DNA of 49,963 nt from Spirulina subsalsa FACHB-351 (GTDB lineage: Bacteria > Cyanobacteriota > Cyanobacteriia > Cyanobacteriales > Spirulinaceae). The notes beneath the pieces are model-generated. The model did not search any database. It saw nothing but the letters and a program-made list of their open reading frames with translations, and was not told the DNA's origin. Positions 17,650 through 25,740 of the stretch are shown here, one piece after another; position 1 is the first letter of the stretch, and each line of letters begins with the position of its first letter. The stretch covers positions 1-49,963 of the forward strand of contig NZ_JAIHOM010000025.1 in assembly GCF_026130165.1 (NCBI RefSeq). Reading direction: 5' to 3'. The position numbers and the translations under genes are program-made.

Positions 17650-19126
17650 ATTCCCGGTACCAAGTAGTGACTCCCCCCGGTTTGTCCACCAGAATCACCC
17701 CTTGTGCCTTCAACTCATCCCGAATGCGATCGCCCTCCCCATAATTCTTCGCCCGTCTCGCCTCCTGACGCTGGGCAATCAGCCCCTCAACTTCCGCCTC
17801 ACTTAACCCCCCCGTCGCCGGAGTTTCCAGACCACCCCAATCCGCCTTAAACCCCAACACCCCCGCCAACGTCACCAGAATCCGCCATTGCACCTCCAAC
17901 CGTTCCGGACTCACCTCCGTTTTCCCCTCATGGGTCAACAAATTCCGTTCCTTGCGTAACTCCTTCGCCAACTCAAACAAAATCGCCAATCCCCCCGCAA
18001 AATTAAAATCCTCATCCACCACATCACTAAAACGCTCAATCCAAGCCTCCGCCACCGGGACATTCCCCCCCCGATAAGCAATATCCTCCAGATTCACCCT
18101 CCAGCCCAACTGTTCCCCATACTGATAGCCAAACAGCAAACCATCCTGTAACGTTTGCCAGCCATTCGTTGCCGCCTGCAAGGCCTCATCCGTAAAATCC
18201 AACGGCTTCCGGTAGTCCGCCTGCAAAACAAACAACCGCACCGCCATCGGATGCACCGGACGCGCCAACAAATCCCGAATCGTGGTGAAATTGCCCAACG
18301 ACTTCGACATCTTCTCACCCCCCACCTTCACCATGCCATTGTGTAGCCAATAGCGCGCCAACGGTTTCCCCGTCACCGCCTCCGACTGAGCGATTTCATT
18401 CTCATGGTGAGGGAACTTCAAATCCTCCCCCCCCACATGGAGATCAATCGTTTCCCCCATCCCCTCACGCACCATCGCCGAACATTCAATATGCCACCCC
18501 GGACGACCCGCCCCCCAAGGCGACTCCCAAGAAGGTTCGCTCGGTTTTACCCCCTTCCACAGCGCAAAATCAAAGGGATCTCGTTTTTTCGGCGCGTCCG
18601 GGTCTTCCGTCTCCACCCGGCCACTCGCCCCCGCTTGTAAATCTTCTAACTTGCGACCCGACAGCTTACCATAATCCTCAAACTGCCGCACCGCATAATA
18701 AACATCCCCCTGAGACGCATAGGCAAACCCCTTTTGTTCCAACTCCGTAATCAGGCGCTGAATCCCATTCAAGGTATGAGTTGCCCGAGGGTAACTATCC
18801 GCCCTGCCCACCTGCAAAGCCTCCATATCCTCAAAATAAGCCTCAATAAAGCGTTCCGATATCTCCTCCATCGACACCCCCTCATTCTTCGCCCGATTGA
18901 GGATTTTATCGTCAATGTCCGTAAAATTCTGGACATACTGCACCCGATAACCTCGCCACAGCAAATAACGACGCACCACATCCCAAATCAAACAAGTGCG
19001 CGCATGACCCAAATGGCAGTAGTCATAAACCGTAATCCCACAGCAATACATCCGCACCATTCCCCGTTCGATAGGTTCAAATACTTCCATTTGGCGGGTT
19101 AAGCTGTTGTAAACACGAATAGTCAT
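17645..19126 (-). CDS. cysS: Cysteinyl-tRNA synthetase
   Basis: Charges tRNA-Cys; class I enzyme, 493 residues. The HIGH-type signature is HLGHARTC near 37 and the KMSKS loop is KMSKSLGNF near 270. The zinc ligands are visible as Cys in MYCCGITVYDYCH, Cys in WHIECSAM and His/Glu in HHENEIAQSEA. The C-terminal anticodon-binding part ends QGVILVDKPGGVTTWYRES. ATG at 19126, full family length. Its stop codon lies inside the MITE terminal repeat, so the insertion may have changed the native 3' end slightly. Monocistronic, downstream of msrP by 88 bp. Confidence 0.97.
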   Translation of the reverse strand: MTIRVYNSLTRQMEVFEPIERGMVRMYCCGITVYDYCHLGHARTCLIWDVVRRYLLWRGYRVQYVQNFTDIDDKILNRAKNEGVSMEEISERFIEAYFEDMEALQVGRADSYPRATHTLNGIQRLITELEQKGFAYASQGDVYYAVRQFEDYGKLSGRKLEDLQAGASGRVETEDPDAPKKRDPFDFALWKGVKPSEPSWESPWGAGRPGWHIECSAMVREGMGETIDLHVGGEDLKFPHHENEIAQSEAVTGKPLARYWLHNGMVKVGGEKMSKSLGNFTTIRDLLARPVHPMAVRLFVLQADYRKPLDFTDEALQAATNGWQTLQDGLLFGYQYGEQLGWRVNLEDIAYRGGNVPVAEAWIERFSDVVDEDFNFAGGLAILFELAKELRKERNLLTHEGKTEVSPERLEVQWRILVTLAGVLGFKADWGGLETPATGGLSEAEVEGLIAQRQEARRAKNYGEGDRIRDELKAQGVILVDKPGGVTTWYRES

Positions 19127-19214
19127 GGGAGGTTTTCAGAATCCAGTGAAGTCCAAGGGCAAGCTCTTGAATTATATAGCAGTCGGGGGAATTGATAAAT
19201 TGCCCCCCGCCCCA

Positions 19215-20201
19215 TCAGGAATAAAGACGAGCCACATAGATCCCATAACCGTTATAAGGTAAGGTTGCCCGCACCTCCCAACTTAAATTAGGCCCTGAAC
19301 TAATAAACTTTTCCGTCGCTTGGGACCAACGAGGATGGGGTTTACTTGGGTTGACATTGGCCTCAAAATCATACTCACTCGGCACCAATGTATTCCAATA
19401 GGTCGCAGGTTGTTCGGCTACAAACTCCACCTTAACAATAGACTTTGCCCCCTTAAAACCATACTTCCAAGGCAAAACCGCCCGAATGGGTGCGCCATGT
19501 TGTTTCGGTAACTCTTTCCCATAAATTCCTAGGGCAAAAAAGGCCAACTCATTAGCCATTTCATCAAGGCGCAAACTCTCCGTATAAGGCCAAGGTAACG
19601 TCCCTAAATGAAACCCCGGCCCCTTCGTAATATTCGGGTCATAAAAAGAGGTAAAGCGAATAAATTTCGCCGCCGATGTAGGTTCAACTTCGGCCATTAG
19701 AGCCTTCATAGGAAACCCCACCCAAGGCAACACCATTGACCAAGCTTCCACACAGCGAAAGCGATAAATCCGTTCTTCTAGGGGAAATTTGCGTTTTAAA
19801 TCGTCTAAATCGTAGGTGCGAGGATTTTTAACCAATCCTCCCACTTCCACCGTCCAGGGATTCGTCGGCAAGGCTTGGGCGGCCGGCCAAATGCTTTTAT
19901 TCCCCCCAAACTCATAGAAATTATTGTAACTACTCGCTAAACTTTGGTCGGTAATTGGTCGATCGACCTCAGCAAAATTTGGGTTTTTTGTCAAGTTCTC
20001 CAGGGCGGGTAAATTATAGGTCATCGCCAGTTCAGACTGTTGGAAGACTGAACTTTTACAAGCGGTCAGGGGAAGTAATGACGCACCAATCCCCGCCCCA
20101 ATTAGGGTTTTAAGGAAGCGACGGCGATTATGATAAACGGTTTCAGAGGTGACAACAGATTCTGATAATTGCCAACTGGGGGGATGGACAAAAAAGCTCA
20201 T
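19215..20201 (-). CDS. msrP: MsrP-type molybdopterin methionine sulfoxide reductase
   Basis: The periplasmic molybdenum-cofactor catalytic subunit (formerly YedY) that repairs oxidised methionine in exported proteins. The N-terminus carries a twin-arginine signal (NRRRFLKTLIGAGIGASLLPLTAC, residues about 25-48). The Mo-ligating cysteine is in RFRCVEAWSMVLPWVGFP near 150. The family segments GFHLGTLPWPYTESLRLDEA-like, HGAPIRAVLPWKYGFK and NPSKPHPRWSQA are present. 328 residues, complete. The heme membrane partner MsrQ is not adjacent, so it must be elsewhere or another electron donor is used. Confidence 0.93.
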   Translation of the reverse strand: MSFFVHPPSWQLSESVVTSETVYHNRRRFLKTLIGAGIGASLLPLTACKSSVFQQSELAMTYNLPALENLTKNPNFAEVDRPITDQSLASSYNNFYEFGGNKSIWPAAQALPTNPWTVEVGGLVKNPRTYDLDDLKRKFPLEERIYRFRCVEAWSMVLPWVGFPMKALMAEVEPTSAAKFIRFTSFYDPNITKGPGFHLGTLPWPYTESLRLDEMANELAFFALGIYGKELPKQHGAPIRAVLPWKYGFKGAKSIVKVEFVAEQPATYWNTLVPSEYDFEANVNPSKPHPRWSQATEKFISSGPNLSWEVRATLPYNGYGIYVARLYS

Positions 20202-20323
20202 AACAGATTACAAAATCAGGATTTTTTCCTATATTAGCTTGTTTTTTAACTCGATTGTTATTTGAATTTAAGTCCGTCCATGGTTTAAAATAAGACAAAA
20301 AGCGATACATTAACCAATTTATA

Positions 20324-22231
20324 ATGAGTATTGTCACCCTACAAGAAATTAAAAAAGACTTTGGGATTAAAGAGATTCTGCGCAGGGCGAGTTTTAGTAT
20401 TGACTCCAACGATAAGGTGGGATTGATTGGGGTAAATGGCTCAGGAAAATCCACCCTCTTAAAAATGATTGCTGGACTAGAACCCCTTGATGGGGGGCAA
20501 CGGTTGGTTAAATCGGGGGCGAGAATTATCTATCTGCCGCAGCAGCCAGATGTCGATGAAAACCGCACGGTTTTGGATCAAGTTTTTGCCGACAGTACGG
20601 AACAAATGGCCTTAGTGCGAGAGTATGAAGACCTTTCCCATCATATGGCTCGGGCTAAAGGGGAGGAGTTAAATCGCTTGATGTCTCAATTAACGGCTGT
20701 TTCCGAGCAGATGGAAGCGGCCGGGGCTTGGGAGGTGGAAACGCGGGCTAAAATTATCCTGACGAAATTGGGGATTGAAGATTTTGATCGGCGGGTGGGG
20801 GAGTTATCGGGGGGGTATCGTAAGCGCATTGCTTTGGCCACGGCGCTGTTAGCGGAACCGGATTTGTTGCTGATGGATGAACCGACGAACCATTTAGATG
20901 CGGAGTCGGTGGAGTGGTTACAGGACTATTTGAGTCAATATCGGGGTGCTTTGTTGTTAGTCACCCATGACCGTTATTTTTTAGATCGGGTGACGAATCG
21001 CATTTTAGAGGTGGATCGGGGGGATCTTTATACTTATAGTGGCAATTATTCCTATTATTTGGAGAAAAAAGCGTTGGCCGAGGAGTCTGAGGTGAGCAGT
21101 CAACGCAAACATTTAGGGGTGTTGCGGCGGGAGTTGGAATGGTTGAAGCGAGGGCCGAAGGCACGGAGTACCAAGCAGAAGGCGCGCATTGACCGCATTG
21201 ATGAGATGCAGAATCGGGAGTTTAAGGAGGTGCAAGGCCGGGTAGAAATCGACACTCCGGGGCGACGCATTGGTAAGAAGGTGATTGAATTGAAGGGGAT
21301 TGAGAAGGGTTTTGAGGGACGGGTATTAATTCGAGATTTTAGTTATGAGTTTAATCCCGATGATCGGATTGGGATTATTGGGGGCAATGGGGCGGGAAAA
21401 TCAACGCTGATGAATTTAATCACGGGGCGAATTGAACCGGATGGGGGGACGATTGAGGTGGGGAAAACGATTCATTTTGGCTATTTTGACCAACATTCGG
21501 AGGATTTGCTGGCGGCGCTGAATGAGAATCAACGGGTGATTGATTATATTCAGGATATTGGCAGTTATGTCAGGACGGCGGATGGGGGTCAAATTAGTGC
21601 GTCCCAGATGTTGGAGCGGTTTTTGTTTCCGGGGAGTCAACAGTATGCACCGATTTTTAAGTTGTCGGGGGGGGAAAAACGGCGTTTGTTTTTGTTGTCG
21701 GTGTTGATGGAAGCGCCTAATGTGTTGATTTTAGATGAACCGACGAATGATTTGGATGTGCAGACGTTGGCGGTGTTGGAGGAGTATTTAGAGGATTTTA
21801 ATGGTTGTGTGATTGTGGTGTCTCATGATCGGTATTTTTTGGATCGGACGGTGAACACGATTTTTGCTTTGGAGGGGGAGGGGCGGATTGAGCGGTATCC
21901 GGGCAATTATTCGCTGTATTTGGAGTATAAACAGAGGCGCAGGGTTGCTGAAACTCCGGCGACGACTCCGAGTAAACCGAAGGGGGAAAAGCCCCGATCT
22001 AGTGGAAGTTCTCCCTGTCGTCTGTCGAATTATCAACGTCGGGAGTTGGCGGAGTTGGAGGAGAAAATTCCTCAATTGGAGGCGAAACGAGGGGAGATAG
22101 AAGCGACGTTGTATGAGCATCCCCCGAGTGGTTATACAAGGTTACAGGAGTTGTCGGAGGAGTTGGCGCGGTTGAATGAGGCGATTGATCTGGCTACGGA
22201 GCGCTGGTTAGAGTTGGCGGATTTGGAGTAA
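20324..22231 (+). CDS. ABC-F family ATPase (Uup/EttA-like)
   Basis: A soluble tandem-ABC protein of 635 residues without membrane segments. ABC-F proteins act on the ribosome or in DNA-linked functions. First domain: Walker A GVNGSGKST near 40, signature LSGGYRKRIA and Walker B LLLMDEPTNHLD. A charged linker follows (RRELEWLKRGPKARSTKQKARID), which is the ABC-F hallmark. Second domain: GGNGAGKST, LSGGEKRRLF and VLILDEPTNDLD. A C-terminal coiled coil (QRRELAELEEKIPQLEAKRG) resembles Uup. ATG at 20324. It is divergent from msrP, with 122 bp between the starts. Confidence 0.92.
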   Translation: MSIVTLQEIKKDFGIKEILRRASFSIDSNDKVGLIGVNGSGKSTLLKMIAGLEPLDGGQRLVKSGARIIYLPQQPDVDENRTVLDQVFADSTEQMALVREYEDLSHHMARAKGEELNRLMSQLTAVSEQMEAAGAWEVETRAKIILTKLGIEDFDRRVGELSGGYRKRIALATALLAEPDLLLMDEPTNHLDAESVEWLQDYLSQYRGALLLVTHDRYFLDRVTNRILEVDRGDLYTYSGNYSYYLEKKALAEESEVSSQRKHLGVLRRELEWLKRGPKARSTKQKARIDRIDEMQNREFKEVQGRVEIDTPGRRIGKKVIELKGIEKGFEGRVLIRDFSYEFNPDDRIGIIGGNGAGKSTLMNLITGRIEPDGGTIEVGKTIHFGYFDQHSEDLLAALNENQRVIDYIQDIGSYVRTADGGQISASQMLERFLFPGSQQYAPIFKLSGGEKRRLFLLSVLMEAPNVLILDEPTNDLDVQTLAVLEEYLEDFNGCVIVVSHDRYFLDRTVNTIFALEGEGRIERYPGNYSLYLEYKQRRRVAETPATTPSKPKGEKPRSSGSSPCRLSNYQRRELAELEEKIPQLEAKRGEIEATLYEHPPSGYTRLQELSEELARLNEAIDLATERWLELADLE

Positions 22232-22361
22232 TGATTGATTCCTCTCTGGCGAGGAGGTGGGGGGGGTTTCAAAATCTAGGAAAAGCCAAAACATTCTGAA
22301 AAAGTAGGACAATAGGCAAAGTTGCTACCAAACGCTTAACAACAGGATGGAATAGAGGTTG

Positions 22362-23552
22362 ATGAGGATTCTAGTTCTAAGCTGGGAATTTCCTCCTCGC
22401 ATTGTGGGGGGAATTGCACGCCACGTCGCCGAATTATATCCAGAATTGGTGAAACTGGGTCATGATATTCACTTGATCACCGTGGAATTTGGCGATGCTC
22501 CCCGCTTTGAACTGGTGGAAGGGATTAAGGTTCATCGGATTCCGGTTGCGCCGGGTAATGATTTTTTCCATTGGGTGGTGAATATGAATGAGAGTATGGG
22601 GGTTTATGGGGGGAAATTGATCCAAGATTTGGGGCCCTTTGAACTGATTCATGCTCATGATTGGTTGGTGGGGGATGCGGCGATCGCACTTAAACACCGT
22701 TTTAAAGTTCCCCTGGTTGCCACCATCCACGCCACGGAACACGGCCGCTATAATGGCATTCATAACGAAACCCACCACTACATTCACGGCAAGGAGTACA
22801 TCCTCGCCCATAATGCTTGGCGGATTATTGTCTGTACCCACTACATGGAACAAGAAATCCAACGCATTTTTCACAGTCCGGGGGATAAAGTCAACGTGAT
22901 TTACAATGGCATCCGTCCGGAAAAAAAACGACGAGATCCCCGCTTTGACCATATGAAATTCCGTCGCCAGTTTGCGGCAGATCAGGAGAAAATCGTCTAT
23001 TATCTCGGTCGGATGAGCCACGAAAAGGGAATTTCTGTGCTGTTGGATGCGGCCCCTCTTTTGCTGGGGGTCTTGGGCGATCGCATTAAATTTATTATTA
23101 TCGGGGGTGGAGATACATCTCACCTCCAACAACAAGCCAAAAACCTCGGTATTTGGGAGAAATGTTACTTCACCGGATTTATGTCCGACTCTGACCTCGA
23201 CAAGTTTCAAACTATTGCCGACTGTGCCGTTTTCCCCAGTCTCTATGAACCCTTTGGTATTGTCGCCTTAGAAAGTTTTGCTGCCCGAGTGCCTGTCGTG
23301 GTGTCTGATACCTGTGGTTTGCCCGAAGTAGTACAACATGGCATTACAGGCATTGTTACCCAAACTAATAACCCCCATTCCCTCTGTCAAGGCATTCTAA
23401 AAATCTTGAAAAACCCGGATTATGCTCAGGAATTGGTGGATAATGCTTACAACGATTTATTCTTGCGCTTTGACTGGACGATGTTGGCTCAACAAACCGA
23501 AACCGTTTATCAGTGTGTTGTCACAGAACGCGCCCAAGTCCATTGGTCCTAG
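22362..23552 (+). CDS. GT4-type glycosyltransferase
   Basis: A GT-B fold retaining glycosyltransferase of 396 residues. The N-terminal WEFPPRIVGGIARHVAEL loop resembles the nucleotide-sugar-binding G-G motif. The C-terminal donor site has YLGRMSHEKGISVLLDA near 220 and the E-x7-E signature in FPSLYEPFGIVALESFA near 310, followed by GLPEVVQHGITG. The family is close to glycogen/starch-synthase-like and sugar-phosphate synthases, but the acceptor cannot be named. A TTG lies one codon upstream of the chosen ATG. It follows the ABC-F gene by 130 bp. Confidence 0.9.
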   Translation: MRILVLSWEFPPRIVGGIARHVAELYPELVKLGHDIHLITVEFGDAPRFELVEGIKVHRIPVAPGNDFFHWVVNMNESMGVYGGKLIQDLGPFELIHAHDWLVGDAAIALKHRFKVPLVATIHATEHGRYNGIHNETHHYIHGKEYILAHNAWRIIVCTHYMEQEIQRIFHSPGDKVNVIYNGIRPEKKRRDPRFDHMKFRRQFAADQEKIVYYLGRMSHEKGISVLLDAAPLLLGVLGDRIKFIIIGGGDTSHLQQQAKNLGIWEKCYFTGFMSDSDLDKFQTIADCAVFPSLYEPFGIVALESFAARVPVVVSDTCGLPEVVQHGITGIVTQTNNPHSLCQGILKILKNPDYAQELVDNAYNDLFLRFDWTMLAQQTETVYQCVVTERAQVHWS

Positions 23553-23650
23553 TTTGTCCGCCCCCCTGCCCCCGACTCTTCGACTTATTCAGCAAGCCCT
23601 ATCCTATTCCACAAAGGAGTTAGATTCTGCTCACCTGACCTCACTCAATT

Positions 23651-24877
23651 ATGCCTAGACATTCCCAACAACCCCGATTTTACGATGCCGTCCTTGGTGG
23701 AGATTCCCCAGCACCGAGAGGGAGTCTGGTTTTAGGGGGTTTAGAAGGGGTGAGACGGCGCTTAGAAAGCCCTCTAGAAGAGGTGCGACGGGTGGCTCTG
23801 GTCGAAGCGATGAAATACGGCGAAACAGGTATTTCTTGGGTAATTAGGGCGTTACAAGACCCCTCACAACAGGTTCAATGGTCTGCCTATCTGCTCCTAC
23901 GGGAACGGGCGAAAATGTCTACCTATCTTCTACAACAAGAGCGGGCGGATTTAAAGGTGATGTTAGCCTTGCGTTCTTATAATCCTTGGTCTTTATTTCA
24001 CGATTTACACACCCTCGAAGGGCATCATCATGCCGTGAGTTCTTTGGCCCTAAGTCCTGATGGGAAAACCTTAGTCAGTGGCAGTCACGACAAAACGATC
24101 AAGATTTGGGATGCCACCACCGGAACGCTCAAACGCAGTTTAGAAGGTCATTCGGAATGGGTGGATAGTGTGGTGATTAGTCCCAACGGGCAAACTTTGA
24201 TTAGTGGTAGTGTAGACCGTTCTATTATCCTCTGGGATTTAAAAACCGGGAATCTCTTACGCATGATCACGGGACATAATAATTTTGTTAAATCTTTAGC
24301 CATTAGTCCCAATGGACAAACTTTGGTGAGTGGCGGCATTGATGGCATGATTAAGGTGTGGGATTTTAACAAAAATCAGTTTAATTATGCGATTAAGGGA
24401 CATTCTAATATCATCAACACGGTGAGCTTAAGTCCTGATAATCAATGGTTAGCTAGTGGGGGATCTGATGGAACGATTCAGGTCTGGAGATTCAGAACGG
24501 GTGAGCATCACGGGACGTTTAAAGGTCATTTGAGTGCGGTTAAATCGACTCGTTTTAGTGGGGATAGTCGAACGTTAATTAGTTGTGGTGCGGATAAAAT
24601 TATTGTGGGCTGGGATGTAAAAACGGGTAAAACTAAATATTGGCTACCGGGACATTCTGATGAAGTTAATGATTTATGTATCAGTTCAGATGGAAAAACG
24701 GTGATTAGTGGCAGTGCTGACCAAAAAATTAATGTCTGGAATTTACGAAGAAAAACCCTACAACATAGTTTTTCTGGGCATTCTGATTCCGTAATTTCCG
24801 TAATTCTTAGCCCAGATGAAAAAAGAATTTTCAGTGGAAGCAAGGATGGAACAATTAAAATTTGGGGTGTATCATAG
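23651..24877 (+). CDS. WD40 repeat protein with short HEAT-like N-terminus
   Basis: 408 residues. The first 110 are helical and HEAT-like (RRRLESPLEEVRRVALVEAM, then WVIRALQDPSQQVQWSAYLLL). Seven WD repeats follow, each about 42 residues with the GH...SPDGKTLVSGS.D.TIKIWD pattern, which is a complete seven-bladed propeller. It has no kinase, caspase or NTPase domain, unlike many cyanobacterial WD40 proteins, so it is most likely a free interaction platform. An inverted MITE end (AGCAAGCCCTA, near 23591) lies 50 bp upstream and may have replaced part of the promoter. No partner can be named from context. Confidence 0.92.
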   Translation: MPRHSQQPRFYDAVLGGDSPAPRGSLVLGGLEGVRRRLESPLEEVRRVALVEAMKYGETGISWVIRALQDPSQQVQWSAYLLLRERAKMSTYLLQQERADLKVMLALRSYNPWSLFHDLHTLEGHHHAVSSLALSPDGKTLVSGSHDKTIKIWDATTGTLKRSLEGHSEWVDSVVISPNGQTLISGSVDRSIILWDLKTGNLLRMITGHNNFVKSLAISPNGQTLVSGGIDGMIKVWDFNKNQFNYAIKGHSNIINTVSLSPDNQWLASGGSDGTIQVWRFRTGEHHGTFKGHLSAVKSTRFSGDSRTLISCGADKIIVGWDVKTGKTKYWLPGHSDEVNDLCISSDGKTVISGSADQKINVWNLRRKTLQHSFSGHSDSVISVILSPDEKRIFSGSKDGTIKIWGVS

Positions 24878-25409
24878 GGGCAGATGTTGCTAAGTTATAT
24901 TGCTTAGTCTCTAGGTGCTGATATGGGAATGAACAGGAAACCAACCCAGCTAGTGGCGGGGTGGGTTAGTCTGGTCTTGTTTGACTCAATAACTGGGGCT
25001 AATATAGCGTTTCCAATTGATCAACTCTTAGAGAAATTTCTCACAATACTTCAAGCTACTTGTACCCCTTGTATACTGTTCCCAGATCCGGTGTTCCCTT
25101 GGCTTTCTCTTGTGGATTACAAAACTCAAATGGAAACGTTATATTAGCACAATGACATTTGCATGGTGACATTTTCAAGAGGTCAGTTTATAGCTTATAG
25201 CTGTTTTTTGAAGGCTTGAATTAACGCATTTTTTGACTTTTTTTCATTCTGAGGCAATAAACGCATAAAAGCACAACCTGTGCATGGGTTAATGTGCTTG
25301 AATAAATTGCCTTGAGTGATCCAGCAGACAAGTTTTAGGGGGTCAGAATCCCTAAGTTCTTGTTGGTGTGCTGAAAGTGTATTCTGTTTTACCAAGGGTG
25401 TTTTCTTTT
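24878..25409. other. 532 bp without a convincing gene
   Basis: Short open frames exist on both strands (24923-25147 plus, 25195-25395 minus), but neither has a ribosome-binding site or a recognisable domain. No terminator or repeat was seen. Confidence 0.4.
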
Positions 25410-25601
25410 ATGGTTAATCCATACCAAATGATTGGGGCTACTCTAGTTTCTATCGCTCTGGTCAGTCAATGTAGTTTGCGGGGATATCTAAACTACGGCC
25501 AGTTTGAATTGGGTATTAAATTAGTACAAGGAACGGCGACACCGTGCTGTCAGTGTTGTGATGCGGAGGGTAAAAATTGCCGTTGTTGTTTATGTAATTA
25601 A
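25410..25601 (+). CDS. Possible small Cys-rich protein, 63 residues
   Basis: It reads MVNPYQMIGATLVSIALVSQC, an N-terminal hydrophobic helix, followed by a polar middle. The tail has eight cysteines in its last 20 residues (CCQCC, then C-RCC-LC), a pattern suited to metal binding or disulfides. The hydrophobic segment could be a signal or a single membrane helix, though the residue before the first Cys (Gln) does not fit a lipobox. The frame is open 14 codons further upstream. No clear Shine-Dalgarno. It could be chance; existence and function are uncertain. Confidence 0.35.
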   Translation: MVNPYQMIGATLVSIALVSQCSLRGYLNYGQFELGIKLVQGTATPCCQCCDAEGKNCRCCLCN

Positions 25602-25740
25602 ATGATTGGGGGGGAAATCCCCTCACTTCCTATCCCTGATGTGTGATCTTAAATCGAGTGCAATCGCCATTTATTCCGACTTGATATGAGAACGAGTTTT
25701 GTCCTGAATAATACTCAGTGGGGGTCGTGAATTGGTTAGT

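Noticed and set aside
22434-23210. 258-residue minus-strand ORF
   Set aside because: Entirely antisense to the glycosyltransferase, whose motifs are clear.
24923-25395. Two short ORFs (74 residues plus, 66 residues minus)
   Set aside because: No ribosome-binding site, no family pattern; could be decayed gene scraps but not supportable.
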